Below, in pieces: positions 1 to 11,915 of a DNA stretch of 64,000 bases (positions are counted from its first letter, which is position 1; every line of letters starts with the position of its first letter). The stretch spans positions 24,964,214 through 25,028,213 of the forward strand of contig NC_064541.1 in the NCBI RefSeq assembly GCF_023856365.1, read 5' to 3'. The position numbers were made by a program, and so were the translations under genes. Source of the stretch: Brienomyrus brachyistius (lineage: Eukaryota > Chordata > Actinopteri > Osteoglossiformes > Mormyridae). The notes below the pieces were generated by a model. It did not search any database, was not told where the DNA came from, and saw nothing but the letters and a program-made list of their open reading frames with translations.

Positions 1-309
1 GACGTTGAAATATGAGTCAGGTGGATTTTCCCTCTTTATTTCTAGAACGTAGAATAACTTCAGAAGATTAATAAACATAAATAATAGGTTGATATATCAA
101 TGCCTTAGTACTCATGAAATTTAGGGAACTCCATGGGCGTTGTTAGCCCTATTTTAGGGGGGCTTTAGCCCTCATACGTAAATGTGTATTTGTTGAAAGA
201 CTCCACTTTCCCTATTTATTCATTATTTTTACGTCCCTGGGGAATTAATTTTAAATCAATGATCATTATACAATTACAACAATAACTGATGTCCTGAAAA
301 ATAAATGTT
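1..309. other. AT-rich flank, no feature seen
   Basis: AT-rich non-coding sequence. I see no exon, RNA gene or recognisable repeat here. Confidence 0.5.
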
Positions 310-580
310 TGTTTTTCATCCGTCCAACTTCTAATTTCTTAGTGCAGGCAGTACAGGGCAGGTGGCAGGGGCAGACCTGGGGTGTGTGCGCCCTGTCCAT
401 TACAGGGCGCGCACACACAAGCATAGGCTATGGCCAAATTAGGGACACCAGTTAACCCTACTGCATGTCTTTGAACTGAGGAGGAAAGCAGCAGACAACA
501 GGGAGAACATGCAAACTTCACACACACGGAGTAGGGGTGTGAGGTGACAGAGCGTCCCACCGAGGCACCATGCCACCTGC
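310..580 (-). mobile_element. Old SINE copy (fragment)
   Basis: Diverged copy of the tRNA-derived SINE described at 55133-55487, in the same (minus) orientation. On the + strand it shows the recognisable order: a gagacacc-like segment, CTGCATGTCTTTGAACTG, GAGAACATGCAAACTTC and a degenerate end ACCATGCCACC. No target-site duplication is visible. The long minus-strand reading frame over it is accidental. Confidence 0.6.
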
Positions 581-884
581 ACAATGGTTTCTTGTAGGTG
601 TCAAAACAGATAACATTTGGCGTAAAAGGAATAATTAATATATAGTTATAGGTTCCTGTTTTGTAAGCTGGGCACCCTGAGCTGTGCTCCCGGCTCAACA
701 CAGCACTGTACTGGATAAGCCGTTGTATTGGGTATATAGACTAAATTTAATACAACTATATCCAATATAATCCTTTATTTATGGCTGCCTATTTATGTAC
801 GAGGGCAGATGTCTGTCTTAGACCGTGAAAAAGGGGGAATTCCTACTGAATAGCGATGATGTGTACGCGACAACCTACACGTGG

Positions 885-1125
885 CGTTATAAGAGGCTGG
901 CCACCGAGCTCGTCCCCGCGCTCGTTTCCGCGCTTGCATCCGCACACTGAAGGTAGCTGACAGGTGCGGCGCTCTCAGACACGCTCTCTCTGACGTCACC
1001 GCGGAGAGCAGCGAGCGGAGCGGGGAGAGAAAGTGCGGTCGGTGGACCAGGGAAGGCGAAGCTCTCCGCGCAGAGCAGTCTGCTGGAGAATTCACCAGAC
1101 ATCTTACCTGAAGACGAGGTGCCCT
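885..1125. promoter_or_regulatory. CpG-rich candidate promoter with perfect CRE
   Basis: A short island of dense CpG stands out from the AT-rich surroundings. It contains a full palindromic cAMP response element, TGACGTCA, at 991-998, followed by GC-rich sequence. On the minus strand a strong donor, CAG|GTAAGA, lies at 1103-1110. On the + strand a donor AAAG|GTGAGT lies downstream at 1359-1368. The island may therefore fire in both directions. It could be the distal promoter of pcbp4, whose first coding exon is 43 kb away, or of a gene to the left. The island and CRE are seen; the promoter role is inferred. Confidence 0.45.
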
Positions 1126-1139
1126 CATTGGATTATTTT

Positions 1140-1362
1140 CTCATCCCAATAGCCGCCAAAGATAGGGACTTTTCTATATATGTTATTGTTTTTATTCACA
1201 CGTAGGATCATTATCCAGAACATTTTTTTTCCTGCTGAATGACTAGCCTTTTTTTATTTGGTTTTCCCGTTCCCTTCACCCCGCTTTCCAAACCCTTGTC
1301 TGTGTTTAATAATTTCACACCTTCGCTCTTCCTCTGATTCCACCCAACATTCCCTGTTAAAG
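1140..1362 (+). other. Candidate 5' UTR exon ending at a strong donor
   Basis: Downstream of the CpG island are CCAAT and ATTGG boxes (about 1127-1150) and a TATA-like TCTATATATG (about 1172). A consensus 5' splice site AAAG|GTGAGT has its junction after 1362. No convincing coding frame crosses the segment, so it would be untranslated. The start is a guess. No acceptor can be tied to it, so assignment to pcbp4 is speculative. Confidence 0.25.
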
Positions 1363-1399
1363 GTGAGTTTTTGTCTTTTCATCACTTTTTTCCGTGTGT

Positions 1400-1640
1400 G
1401 TGTGTGTGTGCGCGCACACGGCTTGACAGGGTGTTTATTGCTGAATTCCGATTATGTTCAGCAAGCTCTCCCTCTCTCCGCGCTGCCAGCTTCCGTCTTC
1501 CTCCCGACCTTATCCATCCATCCTGCGGGAAAACTCCTCCGGAGTGACCGTACCACCGCCGCTTCGGGACAACGCGCTGTCAGTCTCTCCCTAAAGCCAT
1601 GTTTGGGTGCCTCCAAACGGACGTTTCTCTGTGTCTAATT
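1400..1640. other. GC-rich shoulder of the CpG island
   Basis: A short TG repeat (about 1397-1416) is followed by CpG-containing sequence to about 1620. The open frame over it lacks protein-like composition. It is most likely first-intron or promoter-flanking DNA. Confidence 0.3.
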
Positions 1641-2150
1641 TTTCAGCCTGGTTGAGTATTTTTCAAGTATTGCGACGAGTCACATAAGGCAAGTGAAAGG
1701 GCGCTGATAGCAGGCAGGAAGAAACTGATGAACACGCATAACATGAAAACGAGTGGTAGCTGAAAATATTCAGGCTTTGTGTTTTTTTCATACTATGTAT
1801 TTTATGTCAAGTTGTAACGTAAAACAGTATTTGGAAAAAAATACAAATCGTTATAACCACAAATAAAACACCAAAACATCATATGACATGTTCATGACGT
1901 GTTTTGATATATAGTTAAATTGCCTGTTTGCTCATGAACAACTTTTGTAGTTGCAGATTATTTTTAATTGTACAAACCATTCATCTGCAATACAATTGTA
2001 CAAACCATCTGCAATGCAATAATTTATTAAATACATATAAATGAATATTTCAGATTATTTTCTTTGCATATAAGAAATGCGGAGACAGGCTAGAAATGAT
2101 TTAACTGATTTAGCTCTTTGTCTTGTGGATATATGTTAGTGCTCAGCTGT

Positions 2151-2181
<31 letters not shown>

Positions 2182-3534
2182 GGGGGGCTGGGTTACTCAC
2201 CTGTATATTGCCACACCATGATGGTGAGTTCAGAAAGAGGTCACCAGTCGTTTTAAGGAGATCTGTTGGGATTGACTTGTACTTTAAGCAAAGGCAAAGG
2301 TGCAAAGGCTACACTGCTGTTTGTGTGGGTACTGGGGAAGAATGTGGATATGATCTGTTATTTTGTGGCTTAATGGTGTGAGTTTACCCTAACAGGGACA
2401 ATTATTTTTCTATATGATTATCACTAGTACTTGTTTTATAACAATAATAGTATTTTAGTACACTCTGCTATATAGCACAATAGAAATAGCAAATATATGA
2501 AAATGGACACAGTTTCTCAGTAGTAGTTAATAAAATAAGACTAATGGAGGCAAACCAGAGATATAAGTCCATTAAATCAGCTTTTCGAGGAGGTGAGAAG
2601 CATGTCATAGTAATGGCTTATAGTCTGTTAGCCTGAGCCCATGCTGAGGACACAGCTGTCAGGTAAACAACACAACAGCATAACAACTGTATCACTGCTT
2701 CATTACGCGGTTTATTATGCCTGGTTAAGTTTAAAACCAGGGTGATTCAGCATTCTATTACAAGGATGAGGGGACAGAATACGAGTCATCTTGGCTTTCA
2801 TAGAGACTGAGTGACATCTGAGACTGAGTGGCTACAGTGACAGTCACAGACTGACCTCATCAGCAAGCGCATCCTGAAGGAGACGCAGGCAGCTTCCCAG
2901 CAGAGGATGGTTTTATTTTCTGTGAACCGCCCTTTATCACTCTTCTAGCTGGAGGTTCTCCTGTCATTCTGAAAAAAGACTGTGGAGAAGGAGAAGTGAC
3001 AGGAAAGCTGGGATTATGTTATCTGGTAGGGCTTCCCCTAAATATTAACTAAGATTGTTATATAATTTTTAGTGCATCGTCTGAATGAGCAGCGATCTGC
3101 TATGTAGGTTATGCAGTTTCATAGGTCATTCCAAACCCTTGTCTACTTATTTCAACTGAATAGCACAGAGTTTCCTGTCACAGAAGGGCACAGCATGTTA
3201 GTCGTTGTGTATTCTGGGTGTTGCCTGGTTGGCCGTGCTACCAGCACACCTGTTGTTGCTTGACTTCTGGTGTTTGCATGTTATCTGAGTCTGGGAGTGT
3301 CATCAGCAGCTGGCTCTGCCACCAGCATGTTTTGTGTGTGGGAGCATCAGTGTGTGAACCTTATTAAAACCCAGGGAAACAGCTGTACTGGGCCATACTG
3401 GACATGCACACACTTTAACAGTTGCCTTAGCTTCCAGGTAGTATATGGATGACAATGAATGCTGAAGGGATTGCTTAGCATTGAATTTGTTTGAAATTAA
3501 TTGTAATAGAATTACAGCAGTTATTTTTAAATGT
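1640..3534. other. Non-coding stretch, no gene seen
   Basis: AT-rich DNA with no supportable exon. The only structured part is a (TG)n tract followed by a 23-base G run at 2145-2187. Confidence 0.5.
2145..2187. repeat. (TG)n followed by G23
   Basis: A TG dinucleotide tract runs straight into an uninterrupted run of 23 G (2165-2187). Both are simple-sequence DNA. The reading frames that cross them (Gly- or Pro-runs) are not genes. Confidence 0.9.
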
Positions 3535-3593
3535 CCCGCGACCCATAAGGACAAGCGGTTTGGATGGATGGATGGATGGGTGGATGGATTTTT
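3535..3593 (+). mobile_element. SINE 3' end with (TGGA)n tail
   Basis: The sequence ACAAGCGGTTTGGATGGATGG matches the 3' terminus of the SINE family at 19412-19776 and 55133-55487, here on the + strand. It ends in a TGGA tail. Only the last 60 bp or so are present. Confidence 0.65.
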
Positions 3594-3639
3594 TAATGTA
3601 GAGAGTATAGCAGAGCATAGTAGTCCTGAACACTAACTC

Positions 3640-3810
3640 AGAAGTAAATGCTGGGTGCCATAGTGAGTATCAGTGTTGCCTCATTCCTCTAGGGCTGGTG
3701 GTTCAGGACCTTCTCTGTTTGTGTGGATTTTGCATGTTCTTCTTGTGATGTTTGGGCACTCAGGTTACCTCCCACACTCCAGAAGCATGTAAGTAACTGA
3801 GCTGCTGTAT
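3640..3810 (+). mobile_element. SINE 5' part, diverged
   Basis: A + strand copy of the tRNA-related half of the SINE: a degenerate CAGTGTTGCCTCATTCCTC region, GGTTCAGGACC in the B-box position, then TTTGCATGTTCTTC and CTCCAGAAGCATGT. It is strongly decayed. Confidence 0.5.
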
Positions 3811-3814
3811 CTAT

Positions 3815-4245
3815 ATTTTATTACATATTATTTATTTAGCCTACACTTTTATCCAGAGTGACATAAATTTAAGAAAATAGGGTCAGCCGGTCCCTGTCAG
3901 GGGTCCTGTTCCAGGTCAGCCGGTCCCTGTCAGGGGTCCTGTTCCAGGGTCAGTCGGTCCCTGTCAGGGGCCTTGTTCCAGGGTCAGTCGGTCCCTGTCA
4001 GGGGCCTTGTTCCAGGGTCAGTCGGTTCCTCTTAGGGGCCTTGTTCCAGGGTCAGTCGGTTCCTCTTAGGGGCCTTGTTCCAGGGTCAGTCGGTTCCTCT
4101 TAGGGGCCTTGTTCCAGGGTCAGCCAGTCCCTGTCAGGGGCCTTGTTCTAGAGTCCAGGAGTGAAATTAGTCTGCCAAGCCTGCAATTTGCTCCAGTGAG
4201 TTCCCGATCACGGGTACCCCCTGAGACACACACCACTCCCCATAC
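3815..4245 (+). repeat. Interspersed repeat expanded internally by a 34-bp minisatellite
   Basis: The left edge (ATTTAGCCTACACTTTTATCC) is typical of a repeat seen again at about 15395. Eight copies of a 34-bp unit, containing CCCTGTCAGGGGCCTTGTTCC or variants, start at 3881, 3914, 3948, 3982, 4016, 4050, 4084 and 4118. The right part (TCTGCCAAGCCTG, then CCCGATCACGGG) matches the distal part of repeats at 14040-14140 and 62760-62905. The minisatellite therefore seems to have arisen by amplifying one internal segment of a mobile repeat. Confidence 0.8.
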
Positions 4246-6959
4246 TTCCATAGCGTATGATTGTGTGTTCCCTGTGATAGACTGGTATTTCCAGGTTGAT
4301 CAGGATCTTGTGTTGTTTACCTGAATGAATAATGAATGTTTTAAAATTTACTTATGGTAGTGTGTTAAGGTTTAGTACACAGGTGGCTTTTCAATGCCAT
4401 CAAACTGGATGCTGTTCCAGAGTTAACGCTGGAAATGGAGGTTTGCCTAATGACTGTTGTCTTGAGGTTTAGAGTGATATTTTACATGAAGAAAGAGTGA
4501 CAATGAAGGTTGCTGCAGAAATTACTTGTTACTGGTAGAAGCTAGCACTCATAAAAGGCTCTGCTAGGTTACTGCTTCCTCAAATAAGAAGACAAATTTG
4601 TGTACTGGGAGGCAGACACCCCACTGAGCTACTCGTAAGTATGTAGTAATGAACACTCTGCTCTGGCCTGTACAATGCTTTGCAAATAAAGGAGTAGGAG
4701 AGAGTTTAATAATGGGGAAGACAAAACTTAATTTAAATACAAAGGTCTTGTGACTGGGGGAGAGGGGATGAAGGAATTCAAATTAAATATTGGGAGATTT
4801 ACATCTCCCACGGTTACTGGTTCAAAAACTGAAATATTGGCCTAATATTTTCAGAAGTATTCAGATATCATACTTAGTAGGCCTATATGGGCTTTGGTGG
4901 CCTGATCTTGCACTGTCTACCACCAGATTCTGTAGGTCTTTCACAGTAATTGCTGGCTACTCAGTAGCTGCCCTTGCATGTCTAGGCAGTATCTAAGTAA
5001 TATTTGATGCTTTTATTCCTTAATTATGGAGCCAGCAGTACCCACTGAGATACATTTATATATCATTTTGTAGCCCTTTTGTTGTGTAGCTTTAATTTCT
5101 TTAGGATGCTGTTTGGTCCCTATGTTCATGGTTTTGCCTTCAAATTCAGCTCCTGAAAATAATCCTTGGATAAACCTTGTATGTGATGTATATATAGATA
5201 CTCTCTTATAGTGTACTAATGACTGCTCTTTTAGGAATATCTGCATTGCAGAAATATGTTCATTATGAATGATTAAAAAAGGCTGCTTAAAGAAGAGAAA
5301 CACACGACCATGTAGCAACACATCAGTAAATGTCATTAGTTCAGTCCCTCAGATTCTAATGAATAATGCAATGTTTGGATCTCCCAAAAGTGGCCCTGAT
5401 TAGATGCCATGCGTAATGCATATAGAGAGAGGTCTTTAGTAGGGAATTGCATGTCTTCTTTACTATGTTTCATTGGTTTCATCAGACACAATAAGGAAAA
5501 CACAATCTTCAAGAAAATTCTCTTTCATTCATTCAGTTTAAAAGTTACATGTGTAAAATGCACAAGGTCATTCATGCAGTGAAACTTAATTGAGGGTTAA
5601 TTTTCTCTTTAAATAACTTGTATCTTGTGTCAGTTTTTGGCATAGTGACAGATTTAGCCCAAAATGCAGAGTGACAATGTTTATTGTCTCTTGTGTGCTG
5701 TACTGGGGCCAGACAGCTTGAGCTGGGGGGGGGGGGGGGGGGGGGGGTTGAAAACTGACTGTACACGCGTTTCCTGACGGGATCAGGATGGGCTGTGATA
5801 AATGGAACAAAGTAATTGAATTTCCCTTGGCTGGTTCTTCAGGGGGAGTAGGTCTCCACTGATTAAACACCGGGCCAGAAACAGATTACCACAGCCAGGC
5901 TGTAGTTAAGGTTAGCACGTGTTAACCCCCAGCAGGTGACACAGTGAGTGACCCTACTGCTCATGATTATGAGGGAAATATGGTGTCCGGAATTAGATGC
6001 TGTTTCTTGGAAATGGAGAAGGGTGCTGATTACATTTACATGGTTTGTTTACTTATGATATGTTGGCAGCCTGACTCAAAATCATATTTGCGTTTTTTGT
6101 GCTGTCCAACAGTCCAGTTTTGTTCTTTTTCCGCTGGAACTGGTGCTCAGGTGAAAATTACACAACATTTAGTACTAAAAAATCCTTGTAACAAAATTAT
6201 TGAAACCCTTCAAAAATATTTATTTTGTGAGGTTGAAGGTTTATATTCAGATTTCTGGAGAGTGACTCCAGTGATTTTGTTTAAAACAAAGGAGGCCGAC
6301 AGTAGAGCACAGACCCAAATGTTCTCCTTCTCTTAGACATGAATCAGGTGTTTCTGTCAAAAATGACACTTTGACATAGATACCGACATTTTTTTTCTTG
6401 TGTGACGTTTGACATATTCTCAGAAGAATATTCCTGCTCAGCCTACCAGTAAATCAACTTGTATTTTGTCCAGGATCTTTCTGACACCTTGTAGCCTTCG
6501 CAGGTTAATGTACTTATACAGTATTTTTGTGAATTATACAATTTTTCTGTCTTTGAAATACTCCCAAATCTTACGTGTTTATTTACAAGACAATGTAACA
6601 AATGCAAGAATATATTAATAATATTTACAATGTGTATTCAGAATAGATTAGTTAGATTAAATAAATATGGCTTTCAGCTAAATTTTATTTATGTAGCACT
6701 AACGTTTTCCCTGATATTCTGTTCTGAATTTGCTTGGCTTGAATTGATAAAGAAATAGTTTTGTAGACAGATGTTATGTTTGGCAAAAATGCATTATATT
6801 CATTGGAAAATAAAGTCAAAAGACTTCAGCATGGAAAATGCTGTTGAGATTTTTTCACTTAATGTCTTTGTTGCTTGAAATATTTAACCCAGAAATGTCA
6901 AGCTTTATTTATTCATTTGTCCTGAAATGCATGAGCAAACAACCTGAAATATAAATATA
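4246..6959. other. Non-coding stretch, no gene seen
   Basis: No exon with homology or splice context was found. Open frames of 60-130 codons (for example 5944-6336) have no recognisable domain and unremarkable AT-rich composition. A 23-base G run lies at 5725-5747. Confidence 0.5.
5725..5747. repeat. G23 homopolymer
   Basis: An uninterrupted run of 23 G on the + strand, equal in length to the run at 2165-2187. Confidence 0.9.
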
Positions 6960-7060
6960 CTCAGTGACAAAAACAGTTTCCCAGACGGAGTGGTGGAAAT
7001 GAAATGAATCTGCACGTGATGAAAGGTCAGGTGACTATATTGCAGTGATGACCTGGCTGG
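6960..7060. mobile_element. Solo fragment related to the edge of the 9.4-kb Tc1 relic
   Basis: It shares GGAAATGAAATGAATCTGCA and the following ACGTG...GGTCA...GTG pattern with 9465-9515, just inside the left edge of the degenerate Tc1/mariner element at 9430-10500. No transposase portion is present here. Confidence 0.55.
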
Positions 7061-7100
7061 CCGTGGGAGGAGCTCAGCATGATGAAGGCAGGCCATAGAC

Positions 7101-7331
7101 AATGTCTGTGCCTTAAGCAGTAGTCTTTTAGGGTTAATGTCTGTGCCTTAAGCTGTAGTCTTTTAGGGTTAATGTCTGTGCCTTAAGCAGTAGTCTTTTA
7201 GGGTTAATGTCTGTGCCTTAAGCTGTAGTCTTTTAGGGTTAATGTCTGTGCCTTAAGCTGTAGTCTTTTAGGGTTAATGTCTGTGCCTTAAGCTGTAGTC
7301 TTTTAGGGTTAATGTCTGTGCTGTAATCTTT
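7101..7331. repeat. 35-bp minisatellite, about 6.5 copies
   Basis: The unit starts at GTCTGTGCCTTAAGC and ends in TCTTTTAGGGTTAAT. Copies begin at 7104, 7139, 7174, 7209, 7244 and 7279, with a partial copy at 7314. Copies differ mainly at one position (AAGCAG or AAGCTG), so it is a young array. Each unit contains one TTAGGGTTA. Confidence 0.9.
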
Positions 7332-9429
7332 TGTTTTCTGTATCTCAGGTTATAAGGATCCAAGTTTATTGCTGTTTTTCAGTGAATAAGACATGTTTAA
7401 GATTTTAAGCTATACCGTCTCATCCTATATGAGACAGCTCTTTGTATATTAAGGTGTACAACACACGACTTAGCGCTTTATCTTCCTTCACGTGTACTTG
7501 TCTGATTTTTTTTGTTGCATGACTTTTCAATTTTCAAGCATTAAATCAAAAGCTTTTAATTAAAAGCTTGAAAAAAGTGACCACTTTTGCAGTATGTTTT
7601 AAGTTACTGGGGAGCTTTTGATGCCTTTGAATGGGTTAAAGCTGGGATAGAAGCGTACACTAACTGATGGAGCTTCTACAGTGCTGGGCTGCTGAACTGG
7701 AAAGCTGAAGACATGTCTGAACATTGTAGCGAGTTTCATTGCTGCATGGCGGCCCTTAGAGTGCAGAAATTCCATCATGGCTCATTACTTCAGGTGATCT
7801 AGAGGCAATAGTTATTATATAATTTCATTTGTATTTTTGACCTTGTTTATTCCAGTTAATCAGAAATTGTTCACTCATTGCTAAGAGACACATTTATTAT
7901 TGGGATAATGTATATTTTTTGAAATATGTTGTTTTTCTGGTCAGCTTATGACTGTGTCTGCTGTCTCTGTTCAGTGCTATAGAAATGTTCCCTTTTTCAC
8001 GGTTGTCCTTGATTTGTGGATATGGCGAGTTTTTCTGACTGATTCCACTGGTGCTTGTCCTTGGGTTTGAGTGAATCTCAAATGATGTGTGGCCACGTTA
8101 ATGGCACCGTTTGCTCCCGGTCTTTAATCATCTCCACAGGAGCAGGTGCAGGCGGCACTGCACAGTGCCTAGTGCCACTGGTGGGGACATTTCTGCTTTG
8201 CTCATCACACTGGCTGAACTGGCTGTTCTTCAGCGGTTGCATTCTATATGTTCTCTTCCAAAAGTTATGTGCTCCTGGAGTTTTCCTGATCTGACTCATC
8301 ATATCTAATGATGTGCTATGGATGGAAAGTGAAATCCATGATGGTGAAGCTTTTGGTGGGTAAGGAAGGCGACACGTAGCTCCGTCTTAGAGGCCAGAAT
8401 AATATCACTGTCAGAGTATGGGTATGGCCAAACGTTTGCCTCCAAAATTACACCACTTTTCCCATCTTTTCCTCTCTGTGTCATTGTCATCTTGTCCTGC
8501 CCATTTGCTAGGCAAAGTGTTCCATCACTTTAAGTTGTGCAGCCCTTCCTGACTGTCAGCTTTTCCCTCCCTGCTGCATGCAAAACTGACCCAGCCTGGC
8601 TATTCACACCCACCCCCAGCCCTTACTATCCCATCTACACTTTCTTCTCTTGGTGTTGGTCACTTTTCAGATGGGGGGGGGGGGGGGGGGTATATCCTTA
8701 TGGGATGGACTTTTTCACAAATCATTTTGTTACAGCAATATCTGCTGCAGACCGTTTCTTAATAAAAATGCCTCAACAGTTTCTTCTGTTTTCATTACTT
8801 GATGAATAACGATTAATTTCATACATAGTAATGTCCAGAACGCACCTGACCTTCTTCAGACATCAGACAGAAAATCATATGGACTGAAATGAACATAGGA
8901 ACACTGTCTTTGTCATGCGTACATCAGGGGATTCTTCTCGCTACCTCTACCCTCTGGGACCAAACTAGAACAGCTCCACAGACTAGAGCAACCCTTCCCA
9001 AACCACCACGCTGTCCACAATTCGCAGGAAACAGAACATCATCTTTCCTCTTGAAAATAACAGGTTACTGTTTGCTGCTTCATATGTGGAATAGGACATT
9101 TAGGTTATGAACTACTGTTTATTCTACACCTCACAATCAACTACTTTTTATTATTATAATTGTATGTCAATCCTTTGATTTTGGTATTTGATATACATGA
9201 ATATTGTGGTTTTGGAATAAGTTTCAATCAGTCAAAAGACTGTTTCTCACCATTCCCTGGTAAGTGACAGGCAGTGCTAAGAATGACTACAGGAATAGTC
9301 TTCCTTCATGTTAATATGTATTATGGTCAAAACAAATATACTTTTTGTGCTTCCACTAGTTAACAAGTTTTACAAGTTTTCTATCAATGATTACTAGACT
9401 AACAATCATTGCCATGCAGAGGGTTCATA
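7332..9429. other. Non-coding stretch, no gene seen
   Basis: No supportable exon. It contains a perfect 20-bp palindrome centred in AAGCTTTTAATTAAAAGCTT (7550-7569) and an 18-base G run (8673-8690). Confidence 0.5.
8673..8690. repeat. G18 homopolymer
   Basis: An uninterrupted run of 18 G on the + strand. Confidence 0.9.
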
Positions 9430-10500
9430 CTCAGTTACAAATAAAAGTTAAGCACCCGGACTGAGTGTTGGAAATGAAATGAATCTGCACGTGCTGGAAG
9501 GTCATGTGGCTGTATCACAATGATTATAATATCAGATCAAATGGACACCAGAGTTGGCAGTATGGGCACACTGCTGGTTCCCAGTTCAGAAGGTTGTGCT
9601 CCCCAACGGGCCTTGATACATGTGGCGATACAGAGGGGAAGGGAGTCTTACAGCCGTTGTATCCTATCCTGCGACAAGTCAGCCCACAGCTGTTGTAATT
9701 GGCCCTCGAGATCCTGCAGATTGGCACCGGGTATGAGTTGACGTCTGCGCTGATCCCACACATGTTCAATTGGGGAAAGATCGGGGGACCTCAACATGAC
9801 GCAGGCAGTGCATAGACACACATGCTGTATGTGGATAGGTGTTGTCCTGTTGAAAGACTGTACCAGGGTGCTGTCTCAGGAGGGATAAGACATGAGGACG
9901 CAGGATGTCACTGACGTAACACTGTGCCATCAGGGTCCCCTGAATCACTACCAGAAGTCATACCCTATGGCTCCCCACACCATGATGTCATACCCTATGG
10001 CTCCCCACACCATGATGCCAGGAGTAACGCTGGTGTGTCTCTCCACAACATTGGCAGGATTGGTCCTCTCCCCTCAGCACCGCCATACGTGCACACGACA
10101 GTCATCTGTGGTAATGCAGAACCAAGATTCATGGCTGAACATGGCACAATGCTATTCGTCATCAAATCGGTTATGGCACCACTCCAAACACAGCCGTCTC
10201 TGCGCTGGTGTTAACGCCACCCTACTCATGGGACGGTGAACCTGTAGTCCGGCTGATGCCAGTCTTCGAGACAAGGTGCAGGATGACATGAGGTGTTGTA
10301 GAGAGTCATATACCTGTGTCCGGATGGCAGGCACAGATGTCATGGGGTTCTCTAATGCTTGGCACACAATACTACAATCCGCCGTTGGTGTGGTCTGTCT
10401 TGGGCAACCGGAACCTTCATGAAGTGTGTAGATGCCCTCATGTGCCCATTAGTCATATCACTCATATCCTTCATACATAATATACAGCCATGGAAAAAAT
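9430..10500 (-). pseudogene. Degenerate Tc1/mariner-like transposase element
   Basis: On the minus strand, frame-shifted pieces of a Tc1-like transposase can be read. 10367-10152 carries a helix-turn-helix-type region ending LTPAQRRLCLEWCHNRF. 10150-9950 corresponds to the catalytic core. 9948-9766 contains the TVFQQDNTYPH motif, which includes the second catalytic Asp, preceded by MAQCYVSDILRPHV. A 30-bp tandem duplication (9961-10020) adds ten codons in the core. The coding sequence is broken by frameshifts and stops, so the copy is dead. The + strand end near 10490 (CAGCCATGGAAAAAATT) may be one terminus. Left and right limits are approximate. Confidence 0.75.
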
Positions 10501-11289
10501 TTAAGCCCCACAGCACAATTGGCTCACTAATCTTTCAGCTTATGGTTGTGCGTATGTGAATAATACGAACTGTCCTAGCAGTGTGCTTCACACCTGCAGG
10601 TGATGTTTCCATTCCTTTTAAGGGTTCATGTGTACTGCTGTCTTAGACGTTTTGCCTTCTGGCAGCAGAACCACGATTAAACCAGGATTTAAAAATGCAG
10701 ACTTGTTTAAAAATATAGAGTTGTATCTTAATTTTTTTCCCTGGCTGTTTGTTTGTATGTATGGTGGGGGAGGGGGAATGTACACAAGTGCATTATCAAA
10801 AAGATTCAGCTGTGAGAGTAGTGTGTATGATTTGACACTAAAAGACTTTCAGCATTAGTGAGGATCCAGTGAAGCAGAATCTCCCCTCTGAGTTTGTTAA
10901 CCACCTCTCTCCCTGTAAGTAACACCAATTACTGAAGATGTTACTCGAGAAATCAACACACAATATCCCAGAATCACAAAGTGAAAACGTGTTTTTTTGG
11001 AACTGCTGAAAATGTATTAAAAATAAAGCCTATAATTTAATGTTTAATGTTCAGACCATATGCTATGACACTACAAATCGAGCTACAAATTGAATCTGGA
11101 AGCGACTGTGGTTCACCTGTGGCAAATTCACAGGACTGATCATGATTTAGAAAAGCACACATCTGTCTTTATGTAGTCCCAGAGTTCACAAGGCATGAAA
11201 GAATAAAGGCAAATCCACAAAGTCCAAGGACCTCTCAACCGATAGGTAGGATAGCAAGGTAGGATTGTGTCAAAGCATAGATCTGGTAA
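10501..11289. other. Non-coding stretch, no gene seen
   Basis: No gene or well-defined repeat was recognised. Confidence 0.4.
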
Positions 11290-11915
11290 AAAGTGTATAA
11301 AAATCACCACCACAAAGGGCTCTCTGACAGTATGAGGAAGAAGATTTACTTATGAAACAGAAATTGAACTCTTTGGCCTCAATGCCAAACACAAAATCTG
11401 GCAAGAACTAGTAGGTTCATCCCCAAACCATTCCTGTAGTGAAGCATGGTGATGACACCCTCATCCCGAGGGGATGCTTCTCAATGGCAGTGCCTGGGAA
11501 ATTGGCCAGCACTGAGGCATGAGCAAAGCCAAATATAGAAAGGTCCTTGAAGAAAACCTCCTCCAGAGTGCACGGAAACTTAGAGCAGAATAAAGATTCA
11601 CCTTTCAGCATGACAACGACCAGAAGCTTGCAGCCAAGATAGTGCTGGAGTGACTTGAGAACGAGTCTCTGAATGTCCTTGAATGACCCAGCCAAGTCCT
11701 GGAGATGAAACCCATAGAAAATCTGTAGAGAAGCTTGGATATCACGGTTCGGCCACATTTCCCATCCCTTGTGGGTGGATCTGCAAGGGAGAGAAATTGT
11801 TCGAATGCAGGTGTGCCAAGCTAGTAGGAGCACAGAAGGAAGACGTGCAGCTGTCATTTCTGCGAAAGGTGATCCTACAAAGCGGCAGGCTCCAGATACC
11901 TCAGTTAAAAGGGGA
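11290..11915 (+). pseudogene. Degenerate Tc1 transposase, C-terminal half
   Basis: Reading the + strand with frame changes gives ELFGLNAKHKIWQELV (about 11370-11420), then FTFQHDNDQKLAAKIVLE (about 11600-11655) and LEMKPIENL (about 11700-11730). These match the second and third catalytic segments of Tc1-family transposases (QHDND...NPIENLW). Several stops and the altered LEMKPIE show that it is inactive. It is a different subfamily from the relics at 9.4, 25.6 and 29.7 kb. A minus-strand frame of 146 codons over the same DNA is a shadow. Confidence 0.75.

Noticed and set aside
339..701. 120-codon minus-strand frame
   Set aside because: Lies over a decayed SINE; low-complexity and no homology recognised.
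5944..6336. 130-codon + strand frame
   Set aside because: No recognisable domain, no splice or promoter context, ordinary AT-rich composition.
7550..7569. Perfect 20-bp palindrome as an operator or attachment site
   Set aside because: AT-rich palindromes of this size are expected by chance in 64 kb of AT-rich vertebrate DNA; no context supports a function.
11417..11857. 146-codon minus-strand frame
   Set aside because: Shadow of a + strand Tc1 transposase relic.
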